From Fluctibacter corallii (GTDB taxonomy: Bacteria > Pseudomonadota > Gammaproteobacteria > Enterobacterales > Alteromonadaceae), in assembly GCF_025751585.1 (NCBI RefSeq), contig NZ_JAOWKX010000002.1, positions 124,001-188,000 of the forward strand: 64,000 nucleotides of DNA. The letters run 5' to 3'. This document shows positions 25,175 to 37,059 of the stretch, in pieces (the first letter of the stretch is position 1; each line of letters opens with the position of its first letter). Made by a program: the position numbers and the translations under genes. The notes below the pieces were generated by a model that saw nothing but the letters and a program-made list of their open reading frames with translations, searched no databases and had not been told where the DNA came from.

Positions 25175-26664
25175 ATCGAGTTGTATTACTGTTCATCGCG
25201 CTTAGTCCATTGTTACTAGGCGTGAATGGCTCCACCTGCCAGCGCTTTATTCAAGAGCGGCTGACTGATGCGCTAAAAGCGCAATCTATCGAGCAATACC
25301 GGCAATATGCTTATTTGCTTGCTAAGCAAGGCAACGTCGATGCAAGTGAGAAGTTATTGGCAACGGTATCGCGCGATGATACATCTATTTATTGGCTCTC
25401 TTTACTTGCTCAAATGGGAAATGTAGATGCCCATTTTCGCTTGGGCATGCTTAATGAGTCCAGTTTACATCTAGACAACCTTAAAATCGCAGCAGAATCT
25501 GGTCACGCAGAAGCGCAATACGAGTTAGCATTGCTAGTCGATACTAGAGCATCAAGATTGTACTGGCTACAAAAGTCGGCAGATAGCGGATATCTTGCTG
25601 CCGAAATTGCGTTGTATCAATGGTACTTGTTACACGAAGATACCGAATCGGCTGAACCATATTTGAAAAGAGCTGCTCAGAGGGATGCAGAGAGCGCACT
25701 ACTGCATGGTAGACTTTTGTGGCGTGCAGGCAGCGAACATATAGCGACATCTGCGTTTACACGGGCTAGAGAACTAGGAAGCGACGATGCACGTGTTTTT
25801 CTTGCTTTGATAAAAGAAGGTCAACGGCCGATATTGCCGGCTAAGCCCGAGCGACACAGCCGCTTGGTTGAGCAAGCCTCTCTCGCGTTATCAGCGCAAT
25901 CTAATTTACCTGCCTGCGCCATAACCACACAATTTGTTGCAACCTCTTTAGAATCATTTCGTCAGGCTAAGAATGTCTATCAGCGTTTTAACGAAGACGA
26001 ACGACTTTCGTTGCTACCCATGTGTGCATTGCCACCAGTATGGCTTAAAACCCTCAAATGTGACGACAACTGGCAGAATCAACCGCGTCTTGGATGTGAT
26101 ATCGGCGATATTGCCGCGCTATCAAATGTAAGAGACTTTAGTCACGTTGTGGTATTTGCAGAACATGGCAAAGCGAATGTACACAACGGTATTATGTATT
26201 TGGATCTAGCTGATACCTACAGTGTATTTGTGCATGAGTTGGCGCATTTTGCAGGATTTGTAGACGAATACCCATTAAGCTCAATGATGGCAGACATGCA
26301 TTGTAATCGTGACTCTGCACCTAATTTACAGATTATCGATCCCGAGACCTTCCCTGAAGGGGCCCCCCTGAATTGGCCAGTAGGGGTGCAGCCGGAACAA
26401 TATACTAAAGCCAGAACCTGCAATAATCATACATATCAAGCGTACAAGCCCGTTAAGTCTATGACGTTCATGGAATATCACGACCATGGCGTGATCCCGC
26501 CCCTTTACCTGCAAATATGGCATAAACAATTGATGAATCGCAGTAACCTTACCCCCGCGTTTGTGAATTTTTCTCAGTATTTTTCTGAGCGAGGCAATGC
26601 GGCTCAAGCCCAACTTTGGCGAGAGAGAGCCCTCGCGTATCAAGGTCAGCCTGTAGAACAATAA
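25171..26664 (+). CDS. Putative secreted SEL1-repeat protein with M64-like metalloprotease motif
   Basis: A 497-aa protein with a GTG start overlapping the nlpI-like stop (GTGA). An N-terminal signal peptide (VVLLFIALSPLLLGVNGS) suggests export. Residues about 60-230 hold helical SEL1/TPR-like repeats (AESGHAEAQYELALLVDTR, ADSGYLAAEIALYQWY). Near residue 354 HELAHFAGFVDEY provides HExxH zinc ligands plus a DEY, as in peptidase family M64 (HE-x-x-H-x(4)-L-x-DEY); Phe replaces the Leu. A C-terminal Cys-containing part follows. Function is inferred: an envelope zinc protease working with the NlpI-like adaptor. I cannot exclude an inactive homologue. Not a known NlpI partner as far as I can tell. 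Confidence 0.7.
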   Translation: MNRVVLLFIALSPLLLGVNGSTCQRFIQERLTDALKAQSIEQYRQYAYLLAKQGNVDASEKLLATVSRDDTSIYWLSLLAQMGNVDAHFRLGMLNESSLHLDNLKIAAESGHAEAQYELALLVDTRASRLYWLQKSADSGYLAAEIALYQWYLLHEDTESAEPYLKRAAQRDAESALLHGRLLWRAGSEHIATSAFTRARELGSDDARVFLALIKEGQRPILPAKPERHSRLVEQASLALSAQSNLPACAITTQFVATSLESFRQAKNVYQRFNEDERLSLLPMCALPPVWLKTLKCDDNWQNQPRLGCDIGDIAALSNVRDFSHVVVFAEHGKANVHNGIMYLDLADTYSVFVHELAHFAGFVDEYPLSSMMADMHCNRDSAPNLQIIDPETFPEGAPLNWPVGVQPEQYTKARTCNNHTYQAYKPVKSMTFMEYHDHGVIPPLYLQIWHKQLMNRSNLTPAFVNFSQYFSERGNAAQAQLWRERALAYQGQPVEQ

Positions 26665-26833
26665 GAATATAAAGAGATTGCATTTTCCGAAACTTATGGG
26701 ATAAAGTATTCGGCTAAAAATCAATCAACCTAGTTGGGTGTGAGTGAAACCTGTTTATTCATATTCAACTTTCCAGCTTGTTTGTCGATAACAGGCTCCA
26801 AGAATAAGAACAAACAGAAGTCTGAGAGTAGTT

Positions 26834-28528
26834 ATGCAAAAGACGAAGGATTTGTCAGTATACTCAGCTGCCTTTTCGGTATTGAGTGAGCCGATATTAG
26901 TGGTTGATAATCAACGTAATGTTGTTGCTGTAAACCCCGCGTTTTGCAATCACTACGGTATATCTGAACAAGCGGTGTCAGGTATCTCGCTCTTTCAATT
27001 GGTAAAAATTGATATTCTTGAAGGTGAGAAAGACGTATGCAACGCGCAGGGCAGCTTATTACATGCGAGTAATTGGTGTAGCCAAGCAAAGTTCATTAAA
27101 GATGCTATGCTGCCTCTTATCGTCACACTGTCTTACGATCCTATTTTCCATCAAAATCACCTAATTGGTGCTGCTATTCGCTTTATTGAGCAACCATCCA
27201 TTGCGCACAGCGAATCGTTACATGACATGGCTTATCGTGATGAATTAACGGGCTTGGCGAACAGGGCGCTGTTTAACCAATTGCTTGAGCATGAAATTAG
27301 TCAGTCGTTAAGGGATAAAAAACGTTTTGCATTGCTGTTTATTGATTTAGACAAATTTAAAGAAGTGAACGACAGCTTAGGGCATGATGGCGGAGACTCA
27401 TTGCTGTGTGTTTTGGCTGATAGAATGCGCAAAACCCTGCGTAAAAGCGATGTTGTTGCGCGCTTAGGTGGCGATGAGTTTGTCGTGATTATGCATGATG
27501 TGAAAGACTCAGATACGATGGCAAACGTGGTGGAAAAAGTGATCCGCCAAGTGAAAAAACCAGTGAGCCTCGGACATCAAACAGTACAGGTTGGATGCAG
27601 TGTTGGGATCAGTATATTTCCTGACAACGGCGTTGATGCGCAGCGCCTTATGCATCATGCAGATGTCGCGATGTACAGAGCGAAGCATCAAGGTGGAGCT
27701 AACTATTATTATTTTTCCGATGAATTGAACAAAGAGCTCAAAAACGCCAGATTGATGGAAATGGAGCTACGACAAGCGTTAACTGAAAAACAATTCGTGC
27801 CGTATTTTCAGCCTTTGCTTGACCATCGCACCCAATCGTTAGTTGGCATCGAGTGTTTAACAAGGTGGCATCATCCTGACAAGGGCATATTGGAACCTGT
27901 TGCGTTTCTACCGATTGCAAAACGTATCGGGCTTATGTCAAATATAATGGAACAGGTACTTGAAACGGCATTTGGGCATTTAAGAGAATGGCACAAAACT
28001 TTACAAAGCTTAGTGCCGTTGTCAGTCAACTTGACCAGCAAACAATTTTATCAGTCGAATACCTTCGATTTACTCAGCAATTTACTTGCTCGTCATGCGT
28101 TACCCAAAGACGCAATTTGCATCGAAGTAACCGAGAGCACATTGCAAGACAATGGCGACAACCTAGTTAATAAAATAAAAGAATGGGATGCAGCAGGGTT
28201 TAGTATCACCCTAGATGACTTTGGCACAGGATACTCTTCGCTGCGCTACTTGCAGCATTGCTCGGTTAACTTGTTGAAGATTGATCGCTCATTTGTCCGT
28301 AATATTGACGTCAACCCACACGACCGTGTGATCGTGCAGGCCATCATTCAACTTGCCCATACCTTAGGTATTGAGGCGATTGCTGAAGGTGTTGAAACGC
28401 AAAGTCAGCAAGCATTTTTATTAGACAATCAGTGTTACGTAATGCAAGGTCACCTATACAGCCCAGCAGTAACGGCCAATGCGTTCACTGAATACCTAGA
28501 TACCTTCACTCTCAAGGCGGTGCTTTAA
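26834..28528 (+). CDS. PAS-GGDEF-EAL protein (cyclic di-GMP synthesis/hydrolysis)
   Basis: A 564-aa soluble protein. A PAS domain (EPILVVDNQRNVVAVNPAFC) is followed by a GGDEF domain with intact ARLGGDEFVV near residue 212 and an RxxD inhibitory site (RKSD) five residues before it, so a feedback-controlled diguanylate cyclase is likely. The EAL domain has ECL in place of EAL (VGIECLTRWHHP), with downstream DDFGTGYSSLRYLQ and KIDRSFVRNI intact. The Glu is kept, and EVL/ECL variants can be active, so phosphodiesterase activity is possible. No membrane segment is present. The last 33 bp overlap the end of cysZ on the other strand. Confidence 0.9.
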   Translation: MQKTKDLSVYSAAFSVLSEPILVVDNQRNVVAVNPAFCNHYGISEQAVSGISLFQLVKIDILEGEKDVCNAQGSLLHASNWCSQAKFIKDAMLPLIVTLSYDPIFHQNHLIGAAIRFIEQPSIAHSESLHDMAYRDELTGLANRALFNQLLEHEISQSLRDKKRFALLFIDLDKFKEVNDSLGHDGGDSLLCVLADRMRKTLRKSDVVARLGGDEFVVIMHDVKDSDTMANVVEKVIRQVKKPVSLGHQTVQVGCSVGISIFPDNGVDAQRLMHHADVAMYRAKHQGGANYYYFSDELNKELKNARLMEMELRQALTEKQFVPYFQPLLDHRTQSLVGIECLTRWHHPDKGILEPVAFLPIAKRIGLMSNIMEQVLETAFGHLREWHKTLQSLVPLSVNLTSKQFYQSNTFDLLSNLLARHALPKDAICIEVTESTLQDNGDNLVNKIKEWDAAGFSITLDDFGTGYSSLRYLQHCSVNLLKIDRSFVRNIDVNPHDRVIVQAIIQLAHTLGIEAIAEGVETQSQQAFLLDNQCYVMQGHLYSPAVTANAFTEYLDTFTLKAVL

Positions 28529-29245
28529 GTCATCTACCCACATTGCAGTGGCGCCACAAATTGCCACAGGCATGACTAAGAAGTTTACGATAGGAATAAG
28601 CGAAAATACGCTTACTGCAATACCAAAGCTAAATGACTTCCCTTTTGCTTCAGATAGTGTCATACGCATGGTTTTAAATGGAACTTTATGATTGTCAAAG
28701 GGGTAGTCGCAGTACTGGATAGCCATCATCCAAGCACTAAACAAAAACCACAGCACTTGCCCAATGATAGGGAGAAAGAAGAATAGGAGTAAAAAACCAA
28801 TTGCGCGGGGAATGTAATAAAGCAGTTTGGATACTTCTCGTCCCAATGTTCTAGGAATGTCCTTGATTATATCAATGACACCGTCATCTCCCAGTGGCTT
28901 TCCGGTAAGGTGACGCTCCACTTTTTCCGACAGTAGCCCATTGAATGGCGCGGCAATCCAATTGGCTAGCGTGCCAAAGAGCAGCGCAAAAATGAGTAAC
29001 ACTGTTATAATCGCGAGCGGCCATAGAAAATAAGATAAGTAGGTTTTTATCACGCCGAGCCAATCGGGCACCCAGTCTACTAGCGCCTGTATCCACAGTG
29101 CAATCTCACCGAACAGGAAATAAAACGCGGTAGCAAACAAAATTAAATTCACAGCTAGTGGGATGAAAACAAAGCGTTTCAATCCTTTGGTTCGAATAAG
29201 CGAGAAACCACGAAAAAAATAATCGACGCCATTACCTGATAACAT
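28496..29245 (-). CDS. cysZ: CysZ-like sulfate permease
   Basis: Inner-membrane protein of 249 aa in the EI24/CysZ family, which in E. coli imports sulfate for cysteine synthesis. The sequence shows GVDYFFRGFSLIRTKGLKRF at the N-terminus, several hydrophobic helices and the family region DYPFDNHKVPFKTMRMTLSE near residue 185. Its neighbours smc and zipA to the right match the cysZ-zipA-ligA order known in enterics, with smc inserted. It is convergent with and overlaps the GGDEF/EAL gene by 33 bp. Confidence 0.93.
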   Translation of the reverse strand: MLSGNGVDYFFRGFSLIRTKGLKRFVFIPLAVNLILFATAFYFLFGEIALWIQALVDWVPDWLGVIKTYLSYFLWPLAIITVLLIFALLFGTLANWIAAPFNGLLSEKVERHLTGKPLGDDGVIDIIKDIPRTLGREVSKLLYYIPRAIGFLLLFFFLPIIGQVLWFLFSAWMMAIQYCDYPFDNHKVPFKTMRMTLSEAKGKSFSFGIAVSVFSLIPIVNFLVMPVAICGATAMWVDDLKHRLESEGI

Positions 29246-29438
29246 AAAACATATTATTCCTAATAAAAATGTATACCTATTATAAAGTTGCAGTATTTGA
29301 ACGTAAAACCTGAATTGTTACACTTAGTGACTTCTGATACATTCGAGTGCTGAATGATAGTTGTAGTTATCCTACAATTGTTTAAATCTGATGCCAGACG
29401 TAGATGTCACCCGAAATAACAATAAAATAAGGCTGAAA

Positions 29439-29453
29439 CACCATAATATGGTG
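29439..29453. promoter_or_regulatory. Palindrome in the smc leader
   Basis: CACCATA and TATGGTG flank a single A, 40 bp upstream of the smc ATG, with GCTG/CAGC farther out (29432-29462). It may be an operator or an mRNA hairpin in the smc leader. Confidence 0.4.
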
Positions 29454-29492
29454 AGGCCAGCTTAAAACAACCGGAATACCTAATCGTTAACT

Positions 29493-32400
29493 ATGCGCTT
29501 AAAACGAATCAAGCTGGCAGGATTTAAATCGTTTGTCGATCCAACTAGCATTCCGTTTCCTGACGATATGACGGCCATTGTCGGTCCGAACGGATGTGGA
29601 AAATCAAACGTAATTGATGCAGTGCGCTGGGTGTTAGGGGAAAGTTCGGCTAAGAATTTACGCGGTGATGCAATGACCGACGTCATTTTCAATGGCTCTT
29701 CTGCCCGTAAGCCTGTGTCCCAGTGTAGCGTTGAGTTAGTGTTTGACAACAGTTCAGGACGAATTCAAGGTGAATACGCAAACTACAACGAGTTATCAGT
29801 AAAGCGTCTTGTTACTCGAGACGGACAATCTACGTATTTTCTAAACAATACGAAATGTCGCCGTCGGGATGTCACTGATTTATTTTTAGGGACGGGACTT
29901 GGGCCGCGAAGCTACGCCATTATTGAACAGGGTATGATATCGCGTCTGATAGAGTCTAAACCTCAAGAGTTGCGGGTATTCATTGAAGAAGCCGCGGGCA
30001 TCTCAAAGTATAAAGAACGTCGTCGAGAAACTGAAAATCGTATTCGTCACACCCGTGAAAATCTAGAACGATTAGATGATGTCAGAGCAGAACTCGGGCA
30101 ACAGCTCGAAAAGCTGCACCGTCAAGCGTCGGCGGCAAAACGATATAAAACACTGAAAGCCAGCGAGCGAGAATTGAAATCTCAATTGGCAGCTATTCGC
30201 TGGCTTAAACACAACCACCATTTGTCTGAGTTACAACAAGATATTGTTAAGCAAGAAGCTGATATTGAAGCATTCGTTGCACAGCAGCGGGGGGATGAAC
30301 GGGGAATCATTGAGCGTAAAGAAAAGCAGCAAGACCTTAAGCAAGCATTGGATAATGCCCAACAAGCATTCTTTAAAGTTGGAACGGACATTACTCGCCT
30401 AGAGCAAAATCAAATTCATGCTAAGCAACGTCAGCAGCAAATAGATCAGGATATACGCAGTCTGCAACATTCGATCGAAGAACAAGAGCTGCATGAAGCC
30501 GACGACCATGAAAAGCGCGAGGTACTGGCTGAACAAATTGCGGCAATTGAACCCGAAATCGAGATTAAACAAGGTATGCTCGAAGATGGGCAGGCCCGCT
30601 TGGCTGAGGCAGAGCACGCTGTTCAACAAATAGAACGTAAGCAGCGAGAATATGACAGCGCCTTACAAACTGCCAAGCATAAAGTGCAATCGCTTCATAG
30701 CAATATTCAAATGAACATGGATTTGCAGTTGCGAACACAGCAGCGGGTAAATGAAATAGCAGCGGATCTTGCGCAATGCTCAGACATCGAAAAACACCAA
30801 CAGATTGCACAGGCCGAGGAGAAACTTGCGGAGTTAAAAGCCTATTTTCACCAATGTACGGAGCATTACCAAGGCGCGAGAGCGGCGTTTGACAGGGCGA
30901 AGATAGCGCAGTCAGAAAAACAGAAACACGCTTTTACTTTATCTGGTGAGCGCCAATCTCTTCAGGCCAAAATAGAGGGTTTGAAAAACGTTCTGGCCTC
31001 CCAGACCCAATCATCTGATTTTATTGAAAAATTACAACATTACACTACTGCATCGAGTTTACCGTTAGAGAATTTCACCTCGCTATTAATGACATTGAAT
31101 GTTCATCCCGAGTGGGAGAATACGGTTGAGCAACTCTGCCGGTTCTGGCGAGACAGTTGGGTTAGTGATGCGTTAAATATGCAGTGTTTAGAGCAAATTC
31201 CTTCGGATATGTCTGGCGGCGCTGTATTTTTGTCGCAATATTGGACAAAAGATAAGCGAAGCGGAAGCTTGGCTGAGAAAGTAGACAATATTACTGTGCC
31301 TGAGTGGCTAAATTCCATATTGCTCGTCGACACGATGACGCAAGCGAAAACCCTGCTCGCCACACTAGCACCCCATGAAAGCATTGTGGTTAACCATCGT
31401 GTGGTTCTGGGTAAAGATTGGATTCGCTTTTTAGGTGACGAAGAAAATGGTGTACTGACGTATCGGCGTCAACTTGAGGCACTAGAAATTGCGAGTCATG
31501 ACGCTGAAAGAAAAGAGCAGCAAGTAAAGTCAGAGCTTGCCGCAGCAGAGCAGGCACTTAAGCAGGCTAGTGAAGAGGAACATGCCAAGCGGGAGGCAGA
31601 ATCTCAAGCACAAATTGACTGGCTACAGGCTAAAAATAGACTTCAGGCGCTTATTCAAGAACACGAGCAAGTCAATCAGCGTAAGAACAAACTTGAACAG
31701 GCTCTGCGTGAGCAGCAAGCGCTGCTCGACAACGAACAGTGCGAAGCTGAATTGTTGTCATCTCAAGTTGAAGAGCAAGAAATGGCGCTTGCAGCGTTGG
31801 AAGAGCAACAACTCACCTTCGAAGATGAAAAAACAGTTGCGCAGGATCTCGTTCGGCAACTCCGAGTACAAGTCGAAGGGTTAACTCAGTCTCTGCACAC
31901 CGCAAAACTAACATTAGAAACCTCCCGTAGCCAATATACCAGTCTTCGTGATGGGCATCTTCGTTTGCAGCGTCAGCTTATACAAATGCGTGAACGTGTA
32001 AATGGATTAAAAGAAGAACAAGCTCAGTTGTGTTTACCCTTAGAGGAACAAGCTGAACAACTGGAAACATTGCTGCTGGAACGCGTGGCTTTAGAAGAAA
32101 AGAAAATGCAGCTCGCAAATGCGCTAAGCGAGGTAGAAGCATGGTTATCAGATGCGGAAAAAGACCGTGCAGGTATAGAAGACAAAATTCAGGTAAAACG
32201 TCAGGCCCTTGAAACGAAAAAACTGGAAAGTGAAGGCTACAGTGTGCGTGCCAATGCGGTGATAGAGCAGCTTGCTGACATGAATATTACACTAAAATCG
32301 GTGTTAGATACTCTACCGGATGATGCTGACGAACAAGTATGGCAACAAAACCTTGAGCGCACGACAAGCAGCATTACTCGATTAGGCGCGGTGAATCTAG

Positions 32401-32996
32401 CTGCGGTAGAGGAATATGACGTTCAGTCGCAACGTAAACGTCACTTAGATGAACAAAACAACGACCTAACGTCTGCATTGGATACACTAGAACACGCCAT
32501 CCGTAAAATAGATAAAGAAACTCGCACACGATTTAAAGAAACCTTTGAAAGGGTTAATGAAGATTTGAAGATGCTTTTTCCGAAAGTATTCGGAGGTGGC
32601 TCTGCATACCTTGATTTGACGGATGATGACTTGCTGGAAACCGGCGTTTCGATTATGGCACGACCACCTGGCAAGAAAAACAGTACAATTCATCTTCTTT
32701 CGGGTGGAGAAAAAGCGCTAACCGCTTTATCATTGGTTTTCGCTATATTTAGATTAAATCCGGCACCGTTTTGTTTACTGGATGAAGTCGATGCACCTTT
32801 AGATGATGCGAACGTGGGACGATTTTGTACGTTAGTGTCTGAAATGTCTAAAAGTGTACAATTTATTTATATCACCCATAACAAAATCGCAATGGAAATG
32901 GCCACGCATTTAACTGGCGTGACAATGGCGGAACCAGGCGTTTCGCGCATGGTTGCTGTCGATGTTGATGAGGCTGTCTCTTTTGCACAGGCATAA
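29493..32996 (+). CDS. smc: Chromosome segregation ATPase SMC
   Basis: Core of the Smc-ScpAB condensin-like complex that organises and separates chromosomes. The 1,167-aa protein has the N-terminal head MRLKRIKLAGFKSFVDPTSI with Walker A GPNGCGKSNVID near residue 32, two long Glu/Gln-rich coiled coils, a hinge around residues 500-660, and a C-terminal head with the ABC signature LLSGGEKALTALSLVFAIF near 1069 and Walker B CLLDEVDAPLDD. Most enteric and Vibrio relatives use MukBEF instead, so this lineage uses Smc. It lies directly before zipA with a 21-bp gap and probably forms an operon with it. The 247-bp upstream gap carries its promoter. Confidence 0.97.
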   Translation: MRLKRIKLAGFKSFVDPTSIPFPDDMTAIVGPNGCGKSNVIDAVRWVLGESSAKNLRGDAMTDVIFNGSSARKPVSQCSVELVFDNSSGRIQGEYANYNELSVKRLVTRDGQSTYFLNNTKCRRRDVTDLFLGTGLGPRSYAIIEQGMISRLIESKPQELRVFIEEAAGISKYKERRRETENRIRHTRENLERLDDVRAELGQQLEKLHRQASAAKRYKTLKASERELKSQLAAIRWLKHNHHLSELQQDIVKQEADIEAFVAQQRGDERGIIERKEKQQDLKQALDNAQQAFFKVGTDITRLEQNQIHAKQRQQQIDQDIRSLQHSIEEQELHEADDHEKREVLAEQIAAIEPEIEIKQGMLEDGQARLAEAEHAVQQIERKQREYDSALQTAKHKVQSLHSNIQMNMDLQLRTQQRVNEIAADLAQCSDIEKHQQIAQAEEKLAELKAYFHQCTEHYQGARAAFDRAKIAQSEKQKHAFTLSGERQSLQAKIEGLKNVLASQTQSSDFIEKLQHYTTASSLPLENFTSLLMTLNVHPEWENTVEQLCRFWRDSWVSDALNMQCLEQIPSDMSGGAVFLSQYWTKDKRSGSLAEKVDNITVPEWLNSILLVDTMTQAKTLLATLAPHESIVVNHRVVLGKDWIRFLGDEENGVLTYRRQLEALEIASHDAERKEQQVKSELAAAEQALKQASEEEHAKREAESQAQIDWLQAKNRLQALIQEHEQVNQRKNKLEQALREQQALLDNEQCEAELLSSQVEEQEMALAALEEQQLTFEDEKTVAQDLVRQLRVQVEGLTQSLHTAKLTLETSRSQYTSLRDGHLRLQRQLIQMRERVNGLKEEQAQLCLPLEEQAEQLETLLLERVALEEKKMQLANALSEVEAWLSDAEKDRAGIEDKIQVKRQALETKKLESEGYSVRANAVIEQLADMNITLKSVLDTLPDDADEQVWQQNLERTTSSITRLGAVNLAAVEEYDVQSQRKRHLDEQNNDLTSALDTLEHAIRKIDKETRTRFKETFERVNEDLKMLFPKVFGGGSAYLDLTDDDLLETGVSIMARPPGKKNSTIHLLSGGEKALTALSLVFAIFRLNPAPFCLLDEVDAPLDDANVGRFCTLVSEMSKSVQFIYITHNKIAMEMATHLTGVTMAEPGVSRMVAVDVDEAVSFAQA

Positions 32997-33017
32997 CAAC
33001 GGGTAATTGGTAGTTAG

Positions 33018-34361
33018 ATGGAAGAATTACGTCTGTCATTTTTGGTTTTAGGTGGAATTGCAATTGCAGCGATTCTGATTCATGGTTGGTGGAGCATTCG
33101 TAAAAACGCTTCAAAAGACGAAACGGGCTCACGTAGTGCTCGTTTAGAGCAGGATGACGCACCAATATTCACCAAAAGTTACGAACCACACATCGAAGAT
33201 GAGGTTATTGATGTCTCTTCAGAACAGACCAGTGATCTCAGTGACTCGCGTCAGCATACAGCTGCACAGGAATTTGATGAACTGGGCATTGGTGAAGTTA
33301 GGGTAGTGAGTCGATCTCAACGAGATGACGTTTTGGATCCCGATATCAACAAGGCGAAGGAGCCGCTCACGGATACTCGCGACACTTTATCCGCAGCCGA
33401 TGAATCTACGGTTTTGGAAGCCTGTGAGCATCAACCTTCTCAAGAAATTGACGCTGAGCCAACGGGTGCACCGAAGATGTATGCCTCAGTGGTAACACAG
33501 CCTAAACCAGATTTTATGACGCCAAAGCACGGTAAGACCGACAATCTTTCTCAGGCCCCCGACTTGCCGGAACCTCCTATTTCGTTGCTTAAACAAAATA
33601 GTGCTGAAGACAATACCCGTATTGAGCCCGACTTTAGAATTGATACATTCTCCGTTCCAGATGAAGAGCTGGAGGCTCACGCCGATGTTGTTGATGCGGT
33701 GAGCGAGCGCCATTCTTTTACTGAGCAAGCCAAAAATTTGGTGAAACGTAAAAAAGCTGAAACCCAGAATCGCAAGCGACGTGAACCCAGTGTTAGAGAA
33801 GATCAAATCTCGATCGATTTTGATGAGGCGGAGCAGAAAATGCGTGCAGGCTCGGGAGACGACACTCTACGTACTGAAGACCGTGGACCAGATAAACCCA
33901 AGCGAGCGCCTTCTGAGGCAGAGACTGATGTGCCACAAGAAGTACTTGTATTGAATGTAAAAGCGGCTGAAGACAACCCCATACAAGGGGCGGCATTATT
34001 GCCTATGTTGTTGACGCTTGGTTTTAAATTTGGCGACCAAGATATCTTTCATCGTCACGTGAATAGCAACGGTAAAGGTCCCGTTCTTTTCAGTTTAGCG
34101 AATATGTTTAAACCGGGTGTGTTTGACATAGATAACTTAGAAAACTTTACCACACAAGGCGTATCATTATTTATGATACTACCTATAGAAGGTGATCCGC
34201 ATCAGGTGTTCAATATGATGCATAATGCAGCAAGAAAGCTTGCGGATGAATTCTCCGCGCAGGTTCTCGATGGTCGAAGAAGCGTACTAACCAAACAGGG
34301 CTTGCAACAATACGTTGAAAAAATCAGAGAATTCGAGCGTCAACGTATGATCGCCAGGTAG
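33018..34361 (+). CDS. zipA: Cell division protein ZipA
   Basis: Anchors FtsZ to the membrane during assembly of the Z ring. The 447-aa protein has one N-terminal membrane helix (LSFLVLGGIAIAAILIHGWW), then a long acidic, low-complexity linker of about 280 residues, then the globular ZipA C-terminal domain that binds the FtsZ tail (VLVLNVKAAEDNPIQGAALL, KFGDQDIFHRHV, SLANMFKPGVFD, GVSLFMILPIEGDPHQVFNM). It is longer than the E. coli protein (328 aa) because of the linker. It follows smc at 21 bp. A strong terminator is present after the stop. Confidence 0.96.
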   Translation: MEELRLSFLVLGGIAIAAILIHGWWSIRKNASKDETGSRSARLEQDDAPIFTKSYEPHIEDEVIDVSSEQTSDLSDSRQHTAAQEFDELGIGEVRVVSRSQRDDVLDPDINKAKEPLTDTRDTLSAADESTVLEACEHQPSQEIDAEPTGAPKMYASVVTQPKPDFMTPKHGKTDNLSQAPDLPEPPISLLKQNSAEDNTRIEPDFRIDTFSVPDEELEAHADVVDAVSERHSFTEQAKNLVKRKKAETQNRKRREPSVREDQISIDFDEAEQKMRAGSGDDTLRTEDRGPDKPKRAPSEAETDVPQEVLVLNVKAAEDNPIQGAALLPMLLTLGFKFGDQDIFHRHVNSNGKGPVLFSLANMFKPGVFDIDNLENFTTQGVSLFMILPIEGDPHQVFNMMHNAARKLADEFSAQVLDGRRSVLTKQGLQQYVEKIREFERQRMIAR

Positions 34362-34405
34362 TGCCGCGTCACGCCGTTGCTTTTGTGATAAAAGTGTATG
34401 GCTAG

Positions 34406-34437
34406 CTGCCGGCGTACAGGCCGGCAGTCTCTTTTTT
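34406..34437 (+). terminator. Intrinsic terminator of smc-zipA
   Basis: CTGCCGGC, loop GTACAG, GCCGGCAG followed by TCTCTTTTTT. A G+C-rich 8-bp stem and T run about 45 bp after the zipA stop. Confidence 0.92.
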
Positions 34438-34451
34438 CGTATTCAGTTTAA

Positions 34452-36524
<2,073 letters not shown>

Positions 36525-36550
36525 TTTTGCTTAAACAAGAGGGGGATTAT

Positions 36551-36874
36551 ATGCAGTCATTGTTGTTGGGGCTAACGGATCTTTTCAAGCCCTATGTGAC
36601 GGAAGTGGCGATGACCATAGTCGCGACCTTGCTAGTTATTTACGGAGATGTGATTAACAAGCACATTAAACGGGCATTAGCCCCTTATCATTTTGTTATA
36701 CGCACGCTGGCCTTTGTGCTTATTTGTGCATTTGGTTACGGTGCATTTATATTATTTGTCACGCCGTTTACTCAGCAAGGTATCGCGATGATCCCCTCAA
36801 TGTACCGAGGCCTGAGTATTGTGGGAGTGTTTCTTATACTGGGTTACTTGGCTGAAAATCGTCGTTATATTTGA
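36551..36874 (+). CDS. DUF3392 family membrane protein
   Basis: A 107-aa inner-membrane protein with about three hydrophobic helices (VTEVAMTIVATLLVIYGDVI, FVIRTLAFVLICAFGYGAFI, GLSIVGVFLILGYLAENRRY). It matches the DUF3392 family, common in Alteromonas, Shewanella and Vibrio, with no known function. The ATG at 36551 follows a strong GAGGGGGAT ribosome site; the earlier start at 36527 overlaps the ligA end region and is rejected. It begins 26 bp after ligA and may share its transcript. Confidence 0.78.
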   Translation: MQSLLLGLTDLFKPYVTEVAMTIVATLLVIYGDVINKHIKRALAPYHFVIRTLAFVLICAFGYGAFILFVTPFTQQGIAMIPSMYRGLSIVGVFLILGYLAENRRYI

Positions 36875-36892
36875 TTCTCATTCCTTTGATTT

Positions 36893-36921
36893 AGTACCAC
36901 AGGTAACCGCTTTGTGGTACT
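36893..36921 (+). terminator. Probable terminator after the DUF3392 gene
   Basis: AGTACCACA and TGTGGTACT form a perfect 9-bp stem with an 11-nt loop, 19 bp after the stop. The following T tract is weak (CACATTCTTT). Confidence 0.6.
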
Positions 36922-37059
36922 CACATTCTTTCCACATTGGCCAATAAAACTGGACTGTCTAACACGAGTAAATCCCGTTATGCTGATTCTAAACAGGTCC
37001 AAGTGCGTTGACTTTTAATATTCGGTGTTAACGTTGAATACGTTTAGGATGAAGCACTT

